64,000 bases of DNA from Buddleja alternifolia (Eukaryota > Streptophyta > Magnoliopsida > Lamiales > Scrophulariaceae): contig CM033408.1 in the NCBI GenBank assembly GCA_019426215.1, positions 31,909,953 to 31,973,952 on the forward strand, given 5' to 3'. Both the position numbers and the translations under genes were made by a program. Position 1 is the stretch's first letter; every line of letters starts with the position of its first letter. The notes under the pieces are model-generated. The model had not been told where the DNA came from and ran no database searches. It saw nothing but the letters and a program-made list of their open reading frames with translations. Shown here in pieces: positions 44,370-56,690 of this stretch.

Positions 44370-47300
44370 TCATTGGCGACCATTAGAAACCGAAGATTTC
44401 TTCGATTTTCTGCTAGCATAGATCTTAGAATAAATGCTCTTAGTTCTAATAGACAGCAAAACATCAAGACCAAACCCAATAATGCACGCAATAGCCATAA
44501 CGACAAACACGAGCCTATAACAGTGGGGGCCAATGCACGTATTCCCGCCACCAGCTGTTTGTGTAGCCTGCGCGTCATACAAGTAACCCGCGAGCAGGCC
44601 CGAGAACAAAAATGAGCCGAGTGGAAGATTGAGGATTAGAATGTTGTAAATGAGACCGTAATATTTGAGCCCGAATAGTTCTGAGGCGGTAGGGACCGTC
44701 ACTGCTAAACGGACCCCATAGCAAATCCCCACGATTATGGAGCCGATGTATAGTGATCCGGGCATAGCCATGGCCAGTAGGATGTATCCAACGGCCATTA
44801 GAATTTGGGAAGCTGCATTCCATATAGGCCTTGGTGTTCCAGCTTTCCTATAAAGAAGAAAAAATTGCAGTGAGGAAAAGGATATCTGTAATTGCTTATA
44901 ATAAAGGGATATTGTTAAGAAGTTCGGGAATTTTGTCTTCTAATTCAATCACAATTATTTATTAGGTGGGGCTCGTGCGGGGCACATTATATAATGATGG
45001 TTGTGATTGTTGTACGACTTGAAGTTCAGAAACTCACAAATTCACCTTTTTTGATAAGAGGGATAATTTGAATCAGCACTAGTTCAAAATAGAGAAAATT
45101 ACCTACGGACCTCCTCACTTGAGTGCTAATTACCGAAAATCCCCTAGCCTTTTCAAAATTACATAAAGCCCCTCTCATATTAAGTCATTTTTACAATTAC
45201 ACCCCTGTATATTTAAAAAAATTTACAACTTCACCCCTGTAAGCCTTACTAATAAACCCCTTGAGGGGGTCTCATATTTTACCAAAAGTCAAGGGTTTTT
45301 TGGCAATTAGCATAAAAGTGAAGGGGCGTGCATGTAATTTACCCTTCAAGATATTTGTTAGCATATGTTATAGCTTTGATGTTAATGGCGAGTACAAGTC
45401 AATAGGATATGGGGTGTGTGGGTGTGGGGGGTGGGGATTTGAATGTTGGGGCTGCAAGATATGAAAGGGATGTTTGTAGAGGAGAAAAAAGGATAAGAAA
45501 CATGGTCCATGATAATAATGTAAACTACGAAACTTTTACCACATGCACAACCCTTGAGGCCCTATTCTAGAATGGGGATAGATACTTTAGCAATTAATAC
45601 AAGGTCCATTTTCCCCACATACAGGTCGAGTTAATTACCACCTACATGTCGACAAGGATAAGAACATAGTCGAGCTGACGAAATTGCTCGGCTCTAGCTC
45701 GACCAAGAAGAGAACGGCTCAAGCTTGAGCCAACGAGTTTGAGCTCGGAGTGTGTATATATATACATGGGACATAGCCAATATTTGGGGTTGAGGACGAA
45801 ATACAAAATAAAGGGGGCAACGCTTGAAATTTTCGGAATATGAGGGGACAAAATTTCAAATATAAAAAAATTATAGAGTTAAAAGAAAATTCTCTCTAAA
45901 ATGAGGAGTCGAGTGCCACCACTAGCCCCCTCCGTGCACATATTATCATTAAACATGTATTAAAATACATAAATATATATGTTTCGTGAGCTAGAGCGAG
46001 CAAATATATTTAAGCCCAAACTCAAGTTCAGCTCTATTTGAATCAGCTCGAATATTGCTGACCACTTAATGGGATAATTTTATGTCAGATCGAGTTTAAT
46101 AGTATTGTGTATTCGGAGTCTAAAAAAGTTAGAAAGCAAAGAAATAAAACGCCAAATTGTAAAAGTAAATCAATGTGCTCGAAGCGTCACCTTAAAGTAT
46201 ATTCTACTGACAACTTTAGCATATACCCTAAACTTAAATTTAAGTATACGGTCATGTAATTAAGATAAATATGACTTTATTTAAAAGAAAAGTAAATTTA
46301 ACTTACTTGATAAAGTACTCCGAAACCGACCCGGATAAGATCCGCCCGAAAAATCCCCAAATACTAGTCAGCGAAACAAACATCGACACATCAGCATACC
46401 CGAGTGCCAAACCCATTTGACCCAAATTATTCATAACTGCAAGACCCGTTCCAACTCCACATAAAAACGACCCGAACAAGATCCAAAAATCAACGGTCCT
46501 CAACGCTTCAAATACCGTGTGCTCTTCTCCCAACACCGGCCTTCTCTTCTCCTCCGCTGACGATAACAACTGCATCGTTTCAACCTTTTTCTCCACCTCC
46601 GCTGTCACCAGCAATGGCTCGGTCACGTCCCGCTCAACGTCCACCGTTTTCTCACCCGATCGGATTACATTCTTTACCGCGAGGTAAATCGGAATTACCA
46701 TAGGCGAGGCCAGTAAAACCAAAAGAACAGCGGCGAAGATTTGCGAAAACAACCGGCCGTGAGCGCCTGATACGTCGAATGCCAACAAGTAAAGCGCGAT
46801 TATCACAGCTAGGACGTTGATCACGCCGAAGTACTTCGTCTCGTCACTTTCCTCGGCGACGGTGGACGACGGAGGTATCTCGCGGAGGAACAGAATGGCG
46901 GCGATGCAGACGACGAAAGGAACGATAGCCAGCATTAGTAGAAACTTCGCCGGATCGTCAGCGAATAAGGCGGAGCAGATGTCGGTGAAAATCGCGGTGC
47001 TTAATCCGACGTAGCCTTTGAGAATGCCTGAAACAGGCCCCCGATTTTTACGGAAATTGCGAATGCATGTTACCAGAATTGCGGTGTTCATCCACGTCGT
47101 GCTGTTTCCTCCCATACACAGAAAAATACACATCTGCAACGAGATTTGTTTATGTATTAGATCATGATAATTGATAATTTAACGATTAATCGAAGTATAT
47201 TTCAGTAATTTAGTGGGTAAAAAGCATTTTTTCCGCACTTTGTCCTCTATTCTAAAATTTTTAAGTTTTAGTTGGATCTGTTTCCGACGGAATATTAGTA

Positions 47301-47926
47301 GAATATTATCTTGGATACGAAATCAGGAGGTATTCCGCAACAAAAATCAAAAGTTGGTGGTCGAGTGCGAAATTTTTGGGAGTAATACCAAAATTTACTG
47401 TCGCATTGAACAGTTTGTCCCACAGTTTCACAAATTCTTCGTTGACTCTGTTTCCAACAGAATATTAACTAATATTCTGTTGGAAACGAAATCAGGACGT
47501 ATTCTGCTACAAAAATCAAAAGTAGTTGGTTGAGTGCGAAATTTTTTAGAATAAATACTAAAATCTAATATTCTGTTGGAAACGAAATCAGGACGTATTG
47601 TGCTACAAAAATCAAAAGTTGGTGGTCGAGTGCCAAATTTTTTAGAATAAATACTAAAATCTACGTCACACTCGGCACTTTATCCCCTGTTGCACATATT
47701 CTCGCACAGCTTTTGATTTTTGTTGCAGAATGCCCCTTGGATCCGTTTTTGGCCGAATATTCGAATATTAGGCTATTCATATTCGCCGGAAACAGAATCA
47801 GGGATCCTGCAACAAAAATCAAAAGTTGAGAGTCGAGTGCGAAATTTTTTAGAATGGAAGTAAAGAACGAAACACGACATAGATTGGGGTGAATCTGCGT
47901 TTTAACCTAATTTAAAGATTGATCGG

Positions 47927-47958
<32 letters not shown>

Positions 47959-48301
47959 AGTATGATCTTACAGCCCAATAAGGGAGGGGTTGGATGCGGC
48001 CGCTAACAACGAGCCACTGAACACCATAACCGATGAATCCTTCAATCGAGCCGATCAGGAGTAGAGCGGGGGTTGGGAGGCGATCGGAGGCGAGTCCGGC
48101 TAGGATTCCGAAGGCTTTTCCGATGTCTTTAGCGACGGAGAGGTTGTTAAGCTGGAGCTGAGTGAGAGCCATTAAGGATTTCAAGGCGTCGGAATAATTG
48201 GAGAAGGTGTAATTGTTGCCGGAAATTGCTTGTACCCAGACGGCGGTTATGAATCCGAGCCATTTTCCGGCGGGCGTAGCCGGCGAGATTTCGAACCCCA
48301 T
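44370..48301 (-). CDS. Nodulin-like/NFD4-like major facilitator superfamily transporter, 3 exons, 544 aa
   Basis: Exons: 48301-47972, 47133-46307 and 44847-44370; GT-AG introns of 838 and 1459 bp, phases 0 and 2, total 544 codons plus stop. The N-terminal half is the plant nodulin-like domain, beginning KWLGFITAVWVQAISGNNYTFSNYSDALK, with KDIGKAFGILAG and MGGNSTTWMNTAILVTCIRNF. A long hydrophilic loop (about residues 270-320, EKTVDVERDVTEPLL... to ...EEKRRPVLGEEHTVFEA) separates two bundles of roughly six membrane helices. The second half has DFWILFGSFLCGVGTGLAVMNN and GFFGRILSGSVSEYF. Relatives include NFD4 (needed for karyogamy in Arabidopsis) and nodulin-like MFS proteins; the substrate is unknown. 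Both introns are loaded with small inverted-repeat elements. Confidence 0.9.
45090..45346. mobile_element. MITE of the 'TTACCYACATACCCCTCA' family (intron 2 of MFS gene)
   Basis: Left AGAGAAAATTACCTACGGACCTCCTCACTTGAG, right the complement of AAGGGTAAATTACATGCACGCCCC. Internal TTACATAAAGCCCCTCTCATATTAAG closely matches the copy at 33803. About 257 bp; this is the clearest family copy. Confidence 0.7.
45411..45437 (+). other. Potential G-quadruplex motif
   Basis: Runs GGGG, GGG, GGGGGG and GGGG separated by TGTGT, TGT and T lie within 27 bases in intron 2 of the MFS gene (C-rich on its coding strand). Confidence 0.55.
45760..45935. repeat. Degenerate relative of the 63612 hAT MITE (intron 2 of MFS gene)
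   Basis: GGGGTTGAGGACGAAATACAAAATAAAGGGGGCAA and GGAGTCGAGTGCCACCACTAGCCCCC parallel the GGAGGGGCGAATGCAAAATACAGGGGG and GGGCGGGTGCCTCCACTTGCCCC blocks at 63612-63785. Ends are unclear. Confidence 0.55.
47230..47850. repeat. Foldback/tandem repeat cluster filling intron 1 of the MFS gene
   Basis: The module GGAAACGAAATCAGGACGTATT...CTACAAAAATCAAAAGT...GAGTGCGAAATTTTTTAGAA occurs about four times (near 47310, 47485, 47578 and a diverged one at 47790). At 47450-47487 two perfect 18-bp inverted arms (GTTTCCAACAGAATATTA and its complement) are separated by 2 bases. At 47710-47728 and 47807-47825 are perfect 19-bp inverted arms (CTTTTGATTTTTGTTGCAG and complement). Confidence 0.82.
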
Positions 48302-49920
48302 TGTTAACGAGAGAGCGTGGGTGGGAAAAGTTGGAGAGATTTTTGTGAATGGTTGAAAATGTCTGAAGGTTGTGGGAGAAATTGTATGTTGGGGACCAAT
48401 ATTTAAAGAGGGGCTTTTGCACTTTTGGAATTTAAAAAATTTCCAATAATTCTTTTTGATACAAAATTTTTCGGGTGCGGTCGGCTTCGGTCACTTGTCA
48501 CAGGTCAGGGCATACGTTTGATACCGGTGGTCGATTTATAGAGTTACTTATAAATCGTCTACCAATGATGCCCTTACACAGATAGAGAGAAATGAACTCT
48601 AAGTCTTTTAAATTCAAATCCTATATGACTCCAATTAAGGAAAGAAAAATCACGGCTTATGACAGTATAAAATTAAACTCAGGACCTTCCACATAAAAGT
48701 AAAAATTGATGTCACTAGCATAATAAGTCTTGGTTGAACCCTAGATCTTCGGATAAAAATGACTCGTTCCTTACCAGCGGGTTGGATTAGCAAATATAAA
48801 TCAATAATGATTTGATCTTTTGTGTAGGGGACTAGTATTGCTATTAACTGTAAATCTACTGGTCATGTAACAATAACACAACTTGCTTTAAAGCACAAAA
48901 AACAAAACCCAAGTTGCTCTTATCTTATTCGGTAAAAATGAAATAGGATGATGCACGACTAACGCAGAAATTTCATGTTGATGTGACCATAAAAGTCAAA
49001 TAGTTATTTTCTATGATACAAGATCCTTCTAAAAAAATGATCATATATTGTATCGAATATGGGTATTTTACCACTTTCATGTTTGATATATTTTTTAAGT
49101 TTTCAAAATTAAAAACAAGAAAAAGAATTTTGGATATCGAGTTGGGTACGAAATTTGACGTATTCGACAGGTTGTAAGCTAAGCGTGGTCTTTTTTGATA
49201 TTATATAATACTTTAGGTCAAAATAAAAAAAGTTAAAAACTTTTTTGGCATTTTGTTAAAAATGTAAAATCTAGAAATTAAACAAACAAAAAAAGAAGTC
49301 GAAAGAAATACAAAGTTTTCTTCGTTCAGTTCTCAATCTGCATTTTTTTCACTTGATAAAAAGGTTATTATAGGTATGGTAAATTGGTGTTCTTTTACCG
49401 TAAATGAGATAAAAAAAAAATCTTTTAAGATTTTGAACTTATAAACATTGAATAAATGATGTGCTTAGTACGAACCTATTGATCATATTTATTTTTAATT
49501 ATTTATGTACATAATTCTATTCCGACATATCATATCTTAAGTTTTGAAAATTGTGATATTTCTTATCCTATATCATGTCGTACTCACATCCCCGTACTTT
49601 TATCTTTGCAACATAAATTACTATTCACTGAGCGAGTCTCTGTCACCTTGACTCCGTTAAACACACAATAATCCAAACTTACTTGCCACCTTAAACAATC
49701 ATGTATACTATCGAAGGGGATAATAAATTTTTATCGGCTGGGACATTGGAAAAGATAATTATATATGATGATTTCTTTAATTTTTGTCTTTCTTATTTAA
49801 GTTTTAAACATAAATGAGAACATGGTATTGCTGAAACTTAGTCTTAGGACTAATCTTTGTTTCCTAAAATGCAACTTGCCTAAGTTGTATATTTATTTAT
49901 TAGATTCATTTGTCAAATGC
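48302..49920. other. Promoter of MFS gene, a partial SINE-A, then intergenic DNA
   Basis: About 48605-48740 matches SINE-A in part (ATCCTATATGACTCCAATTAAGG, CACGGCTTATGACAG, ACCTTCCACATAAAAGT, TAATAAGTCTTGG) but lacks the distal 3' end. The rest is AT-rich without a gene. Confidence 0.5.
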
Positions 49921-49930
49921 TTCTTAATTT

Positions 49931-50015
49931 AATTTTCCTATGTAAGCGGCTTACATAGGAAAATTAATTGATTTCTCTCTATCTATGTAAGCATGGGCTT
50001 ACGGTAAGCCCATGC
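49931..50015. repeat. Two adjacent perfect hairpins
   Basis: Arms AATTTTCCTATGTAAG (49931-49946) and complement (49950-49965) are separated by CGG. At 49991-50015, GCATGGGCTTAC and its exact complement surround a single G. The stem sequence TATGTAAGC recurs between them, suggesting one foldback element. Confidence 0.85.
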
Positions 50016-51229
50016 GTACGGTGTAACTAGTCTAGTGACGCGTAAATTATATAAAATGATTTCTCTCTATTTAATCCTATACTATATAATACTCATTATT
50101 TTTTTTTATTTTTTTTTGGGTTGCCTATAATACTCATTATCAATATATGACAGGTTACTTCATATTTATTACATATTTTTATGAAGTATAATATAATTGG
50201 ATATTTCTATATATATATATATAGATGAAAGTTAAACAAAATATTACTTCATATTTTGTGAAGTAAACTTGAATATATCCCATATACATGAATGTTGAAC
50301 AAAATATAGGTCTCATATATAATAGGACAATGCAGCAAAAGTACTAGAGTTGCATCAATATAGTTTGTAAAAATGCACATTATTTTAATTTGTACACCAT
50401 ATATCTAAACAAAAAATAGTTCACTTTAAAATAAAACAACTATTCAATATCATTTAGTTGAGAAACCTCAATCAAAATTCACATAATAGTTAATTATGTA
50501 GATGGTGGAAAGTTCTATTTGTAGACATAAGAATATGGTAAACTGAACAATTTTTGATATTATAACTAGGCATGGAAAAAAACCCAATCTACTCGATAGT
50601 CGATACTCGATTCGACATCGTTCGATAAAAATTCATTTGAGCTCAGCTCGTTAACATATCAAACCGAACTTGAACAACTTTTTGTGTGTTCAATAAGTTT
50701 AAAGCTCGACTCGATTAGTAAAATATGATAAATATATGTAAAAAAAATTAATTACTCGAGCTCGACTCGATCAGAGTTCGTTTGAACTCAATTCGGTTAT
50801 CAATCAAACCAAGCTCATAATCACAAATTTTGAAGCTCGATAATTATTCAAACGAGCTTGAACAATAACTTATCCGACTCGACTCGACTCATTTACAGTT
50901 CTATTTATAATGTAAAATTCAGTGGTTCTCTGGTCTATTATATTAGAATAGCTGGATATATATTCTCTCGTGCCATTTATGTCATATTTGATATGGAATA
51001 TTATTTTCTCAATTATATTACTTGTTTACATGCAACGCATGGAGTATATCTCCATAATACTAGTTTTTTAACCATTAACTAAGTTTATTTAGCTTTCAGG
51101 TACCTTTTCTTTATCGAATTATCATAAAATGATCTCTTTTATGTATATTTGAAGAAGAATTGACTTTAGAAATGGTAATTAGCCAATATTCTAACAATTA
51201 CGATCACCATCAATGTATTAAATTTCGGT
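50016..51229. other. AT-rich intergenic DNA apart from the MITE at 50567
   Basis: No gene or further element recognised. (TA)n near 50207-50225. Confidence 0.4.
50567..50903. mobile_element. hAT-like MITE of the CTCGACTCGA dispersed family
   Basis: Ends TAGGCATGGAAAA and, on the complement, TAGAACTGTAAATG are similar. Flanking octamers ATTATAAC and TTTATAAT match at 6 of 8. The body is dense in GAGCTC, GCTCGACTCGA and CAAACGAGCTTGAA. The same vocabulary appears in the degraded segments at 14705, 25590, 29230, 43690, 45660, 46000 and 54490. Confidence 0.6.
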
Positions 51230-52095
51230 ATCAGTGTCGATATTGTGTAGTAAATTTATGGCAATTTCGATGGAAATTTCGGGAATATTCAAAATTTCTG
51301 TTTAGATTTTAAAGAAATTATGGAAATTTATAGAAATATTTGAAATTTTACAATGAAACTTTGTGTAACTTTAAATATCATTATTATGAATTTTCTACAT
51401 TAATAACATTCCATGTATAATATATGCATAATGAATCTTGTTAAATAGAATGACTAAAACCTGCAGTGAAAACTATGAAATAATGGTAGTAAAATAATAA
51501 TTAAATATCATAAGAACTCCATTAAAATAAAGTGTACCACCATTTTAGTAAAAATCATTATTCAAAACTACATCAAGCTTGGAAGAGGATTTTCTATGAG
51601 ATCTTATTTAAATAGTTTTTGTGTTCAGACCTGAATTTTTATTAATTTATTGCCTAATATCACTTTCAGATTCGTATTTAAATTTATTGCTTATTGGTTT
51701 ACATATTTAGTCATTTATTATCTTTTCTTTTAATATGAATGATCATTTGACCCTAATTTTAAATTATAAAATATTTTTAAAATGTAAAAAAAAAATTGTT
51801 TTAAATTTTGGTAACTTTTGGGTTTCGGTCAAAATTTTGGAAAATTTCAAGTTTCAGTCAAATTTTCAGGAAATTTCGGGTCTCGGTCAAAATTGCGATG
51901 GATATTTGACAAATATTATTTAAATTTTGGGAAATTTCGGATTTCGACAAAAAATTCTGGAAATTTCGAGTTTCGGTCGAAATTTCGAAAGATATTCTAC
52001 AAAATTTGATCAAAAGTTCGGTTTCGCTCTGGGACCTTTGGAAACCCGAAATTTCTACCGAAATATCGAGGTTTCGGGTGAAATTTAGGACCGTG
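51230..52095. repeat. Dispersed AAATTTCGG-type repeat, copy 2
   Basis: Shares with 1-690, in order, GCAATTTCGATGGAAATTTCGGG, AAACTTTGTGTAACTTTAAATA, a TTTCGGTC-rich array and the terminal GATATTCTACAAAATT...GGGACCTTTGGAAACCCGAAATTTC. It has a roughly 200-bp segment (about 51580-51770) absent from copy 1. Translated frames at 51735-52103 are artefacts. Confidence 0.8.
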
Positions 52096-53577
52096 ATCAC
52101 CATTTATGCATGATATGACTTGACGTAACAAAATTTTAATTCACTAATTTTTATGATATAGAACATTGAATCATTACCACAAACGAGATTATGTCACGTG
52201 CATTTAATTATCTGAAATGATATTTCTCAACCATAAGGAAATATAGATATTAGTCTCCATACATTTATAATTGATATCCACTTACACGACAAATTTGAGT
52301 GAAGTTGAGTATGGGACTTCACATATTTCATATATATTTTTTTTTCAAGGTTTCGATTAGACAATATATATCATGAATATCAATTACAAACAATTTTCAA
52401 CCATTTACCAATTATTACAATCATCAAGTATCACACTGTTGATGAGAGTAAAACACAAGAACTCTAATATCTTAGTGTCTCAATTTCGTCATAAAAATTA
52501 AGCTTCATCAACAATTTTTCGTATATATCATCGCTAATATTCTAGTGGAATATTAATAAGACAACTATTCATGAGTGTGAAAATCAAATGATTATTTATT
52601 TGCATTTTCATACACACTCACGAGTCATGACTTAGAAGCAAAGAATTGATCGACATGAAATATTTCTTTTTTATTTCTTTCCCTTTTCCTTTTATTTATT
52701 ATTATATATGATATATATAAGAAAGCGTAAAGTGTATGACGCGACGTGTATTAAAATATTACACTAAACGCGTTGAAAAATGCGGCACGTTTCTTCTTTT
52801 GAACAATATTGGAAGCAACTTGCTACAAAAGGGAAAGCGTTTCTGGAAAGCGTTATCTAATGTTTCATTGTTACGGATGGGTACTATTACCAACCCTCTT
52901 TAATATTTTATCTTTAATAATTGGTTGATAATTAGACTTCATTATAAGGCTAATATATATATTTATATATATATATATATATAATAAGATAAGGCTAATG
53001 TCTTATCGCATCACAATTCACAGCCATGAGAGTGTCTAATTCATTCAAAAACATGAAAAGATAAGCGGACAAAATGTTTTAACTTTTATATGTGAAAAAT
53101 GACAATTTGATATATTTTGTCTTCTTATTGCCAAACTTTATTTTGGATATATATTAGCATGGTAGTCTAAGTCATTACGTTTTCTAATTTTTTTATTTGA
53201 ATGTCACAATGTAAATTTTATCGAGGGTATATATTTCACCACTTTAGTTTAATGCATTATAAATTAGTTGTATCTAGCCATAATCCTTCAGGTGACTAGG
53301 TCTTATTGTGTTATTTGTAAGACTTTAACGGATTAAGTTGTGCACTTGTGTTGTATATCTCGATGAATTTTGAAAAAATAAAGAACATTATATTAGAGTT
53401 AAGTTATCGCTCGAAATAGTCATTAGATTTCTAATTACCAACAAAAAAATTGTGCAATTTCTTTTTGATCCAGTATTTTGGTCTTTATATATGTTTTTCT
53501 ATGAGATACATGAATGATGACGAGCCAAAAAGCAATGATATACTGAACAACATTTTTCTCGTGCCAAATTACCAAGT

Positions 53578-53608
<31 letters not shown>

Positions 53609-56430
53609 TTGAATATACATTTATGGTGAGTATGAAAATTCTGTATGATGTACGCACATTCTAGTGTTAGAAAGAAAATAAAAATATATGTTGATATTTT
53701 TATGTTTGTTAAAAAAATTGAAATGTTAAAGAAATGACTTATTATCAAATATATATAGTTAATAAAATGAGTAAAAACTTACTTATGGGGGTTAATATGA
53801 TTTGTAGAATACATTTTGTTGGTATTAGATCATAATTTCTTTGTGTGTGAAAAAAGCGAGTTGAATATATTAGATAAATGTTATTGTGCACCTTTCATAG
53901 TTTAAATTTAAATGAAATGATATATTTAAAAAAATAAATAGATTTTGAAATGCCCTATTAGTATATTTTTAAATAATTTTTTAAATTATTACTGGGGAAT
54001 ATCTTGGAACTGCTCATTTTCAGTCTGGGGTTGGTGACACTTCACTGACAAAAATGATCAATTATATATATATATATATATTAATTATTAAAAAGGAAAA
54101 ATAATATTTCATCTAATCATAGAAGGACTGCTTATCAAAAGTGGTGTGATAAGCCGGATAATGACTTGTACGGTTGTAGGTTCTGAGTTGGGCCATGGTA
54201 CGATACATACAGCCTGTCATGATAACTACAACGGGAGCCCACTGGGCCGTCTTCTGCATTTCACGTGCTTTTATTGAATTTTATGATATTTTTGTACCTT
54301 TTATCATATTATAATTATAATTATTTTTATTTTTTTGGAATCAAATCTGAATTGTTTGTCGCTTCAAATACGCATCCAATGTGTGAATATTTGTAATTTA
54401 AGTAAAGCTTTGAGGGCGGGGTTTACCTAGAGTACACTTTTGAGTAGTGGCTACGGGTTTCCTTATAAATAAAAAAAAAGTAAAGGTTTGAGTGAATTAA
54501 GTCGAGTCAAATCCAGATAATAATCAAGTTCGTTTGAATCTTACCAGGTTTTAAAAATTGTGCACGAGCTTAACTTGATTGCTAATTGAGTCTAGCTATA
54601 ATTTTAGTTGAACTCCAGTAGTTTGACGTTCTTACACATAATTTATTATTTTTAGTCGTACTTCAACTTTTATTGAACATTAAAATGTGTTCACAATTAT
54701 TTGTTACATCAACAAGCCAAACTTAAATGCATTTTTAATTGATCGAGTTGATTACAAGTAACTTGATTTGTCTATCAATCCTAAATACGTATTAATTAGA
54801 TTTCGATTTTGTGCAAAGATGTCAAGTTTTTAATGTGCAACCTTTGTTTTTTGAGCACATAACTCGGGAATAAATGCATTAAGTTTAGTTGATCACAAGT
54901 GTTTAGCGAGTCAATAGATTCAAATTATAGAATAATCACAATTATCCTTTTATTATTATTTTACAGGTCTCAAATGTTTTTAATTGCATGATTTCATAGA
55001 TAACTCCAGCTAATGATTATCCAATTGATTTGTAGGTAATGTTTGTTTAGCATGTAAAATTTGAGTTTGAATACATTTCGTTTGCATTTGATCGAAATAA
55101 TTTGAACGAAGAAGTTGGAGCAAAAGATTACAAATTGTCGAATATAGAGTATTTCAGATCTATCGTAATATTACGAGAATAACTCAAATTCCAATGGTTA
55201 CTAAACAATTTAATAGTTATAGAAATTAAAGATTATACAAACGTGCACAAAGTATATATATTGCTACGAAAATTCTTAACTCTGAAATCTTTCTACACAA
55301 ACGCAACTTTAATGTAGAGACATTGTCTATATCTCTTCGTGTTTTAGACATGCAAAACAAATTACTATTTTATTTGAAAACATAAACTCACAAAACAAAT
55401 AAAATCGAAAGAATAAGTAAAATTCACTAAAAACAAAATACTATTTTCTCTTAAAAAAAATAGAAAAAAACGTGACGTTGAGGCATGGCAAGTGGGATGG
55501 GCTTTTTCTTATTAATTTAGGGTCAATTTCAGGTCTATGTGCCCCTACCCGCTCCCAATGGGCAGCAACAAAGACAAATCAAAATTGAATTATTTGAAAA
55601 GAGAACACAATATACTTTCCTGGTGTTTTCCAACCAGCCTAAGTTTTTCGACTTTCTACTTTTTAAATTTTGAGAATTCTCTAGTCTCCTAAAGCTTTGA
55701 TTTCCTCTTAGATAGATATTTTGTCTCGTATTTTATTTTTAGGACTTAATACAAAACATTCCTATAAATTCTTCTTAATGTTATATTTAACTCCAAAACT
55801 TTAAAACGTACCAAAATGACACCCCCCCCCTCCCGCGTAAAATTTCATGATTTATGCCAAATTTTCTCACCCAAACATAACCTTAAAATATTTAAGCACT
55901 ATATTTACTTAACCCAATGATTCCTTTTAAAGAAAAATGAAAATATGTCAAATTTAAGTCTTCAAAATTTACAAATCATTTAAATCTTGTACTTGTTTAA
56001 TAACAAACTATGAAGAGTTATTATTATTATTATTTAAATCTTGTTTAATTAAATCTTATCAACTAATAAATCATTTAAATCTTGTTATTTGTAAATTTAT
56101 AACTTATAAATTAACAAAGTCTTTAATTTAATTAATAAAATTAATTGTAGATTTAAATTTATAAGATTTGTATTTTCCAATTGTATCATACTCAATTAGT
56201 CAATTACAAGTTATTGAATTGTATCAATAAAAGAAGAATTAACCAAATAAGTTCATTTGATGCTTAAGATTGTGTTTGGGATGGAGCATTTGGCATAACT
56301 CATGAATTTTCATGATAGACTATTTTGATACCTTTTAAAATTTAGAAAGGTACATCCGATAATAGAAATAGTTTAGGGGACCATTTTGTATTTAGCCCTT
56401 ATTTTTATATACACACACTATATATAATAT
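52096..56430. other. Gene-free AT-rich region
   Basis: Several (TA)n tracts (about 52955-52982, 53580-53597, 54065-54082), a CTCGA/GTCGAG dispersed-repeat segment at about 54490-54790, and a C-rich run near 55822. I find no ORF, splice pattern or RNA gene I can support. Confidence 0.45.
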
Positions 56431-56439
56431 TTGACATAA

Positions 56440-56690
56440 ATGGACATACATCCTCTTGTAATGTATAATTATCAAAACACCCCTCATGTTTTTGAAATTA
56501 ACAACCCCTACTGGGGCCTAATTGTAAGTTTTGTAGGAGTTAAATTGTAAGAATTTTTAAATATTGGTGGGGTAATGTAAGAAGTGCACTACATAAGAGG
56601 GTTTTTATGTAATTTCAAAAACAAGAGGCAGTAGTTGAGTTATTACACATTACACGAGGGGAGGTTTGTGTAATTTTCCCTATATAAATA
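56440..56690. mobile_element. MITE of the 'TTACCYACATACCCCTCA' family
   Basis: Left GGACATACATCCTCTTGTAATG then AAAACACCCCTCATG; right the complement of AGGGAAAATTACACAAACCTCCCCTCGTG. Internal CCTAATTGTAAGTTTTGTAGG. Same inverted-repeat plan as 45090. Confidence 0.6.

Noticed and set aside
51735..52103. Three overlapping frames with repeated FRISTKNSGNF-like motifs
   Set aside because: They translate the AAATTTCGG DNA repeat; both strands and several frames give equally repetitive peptides.
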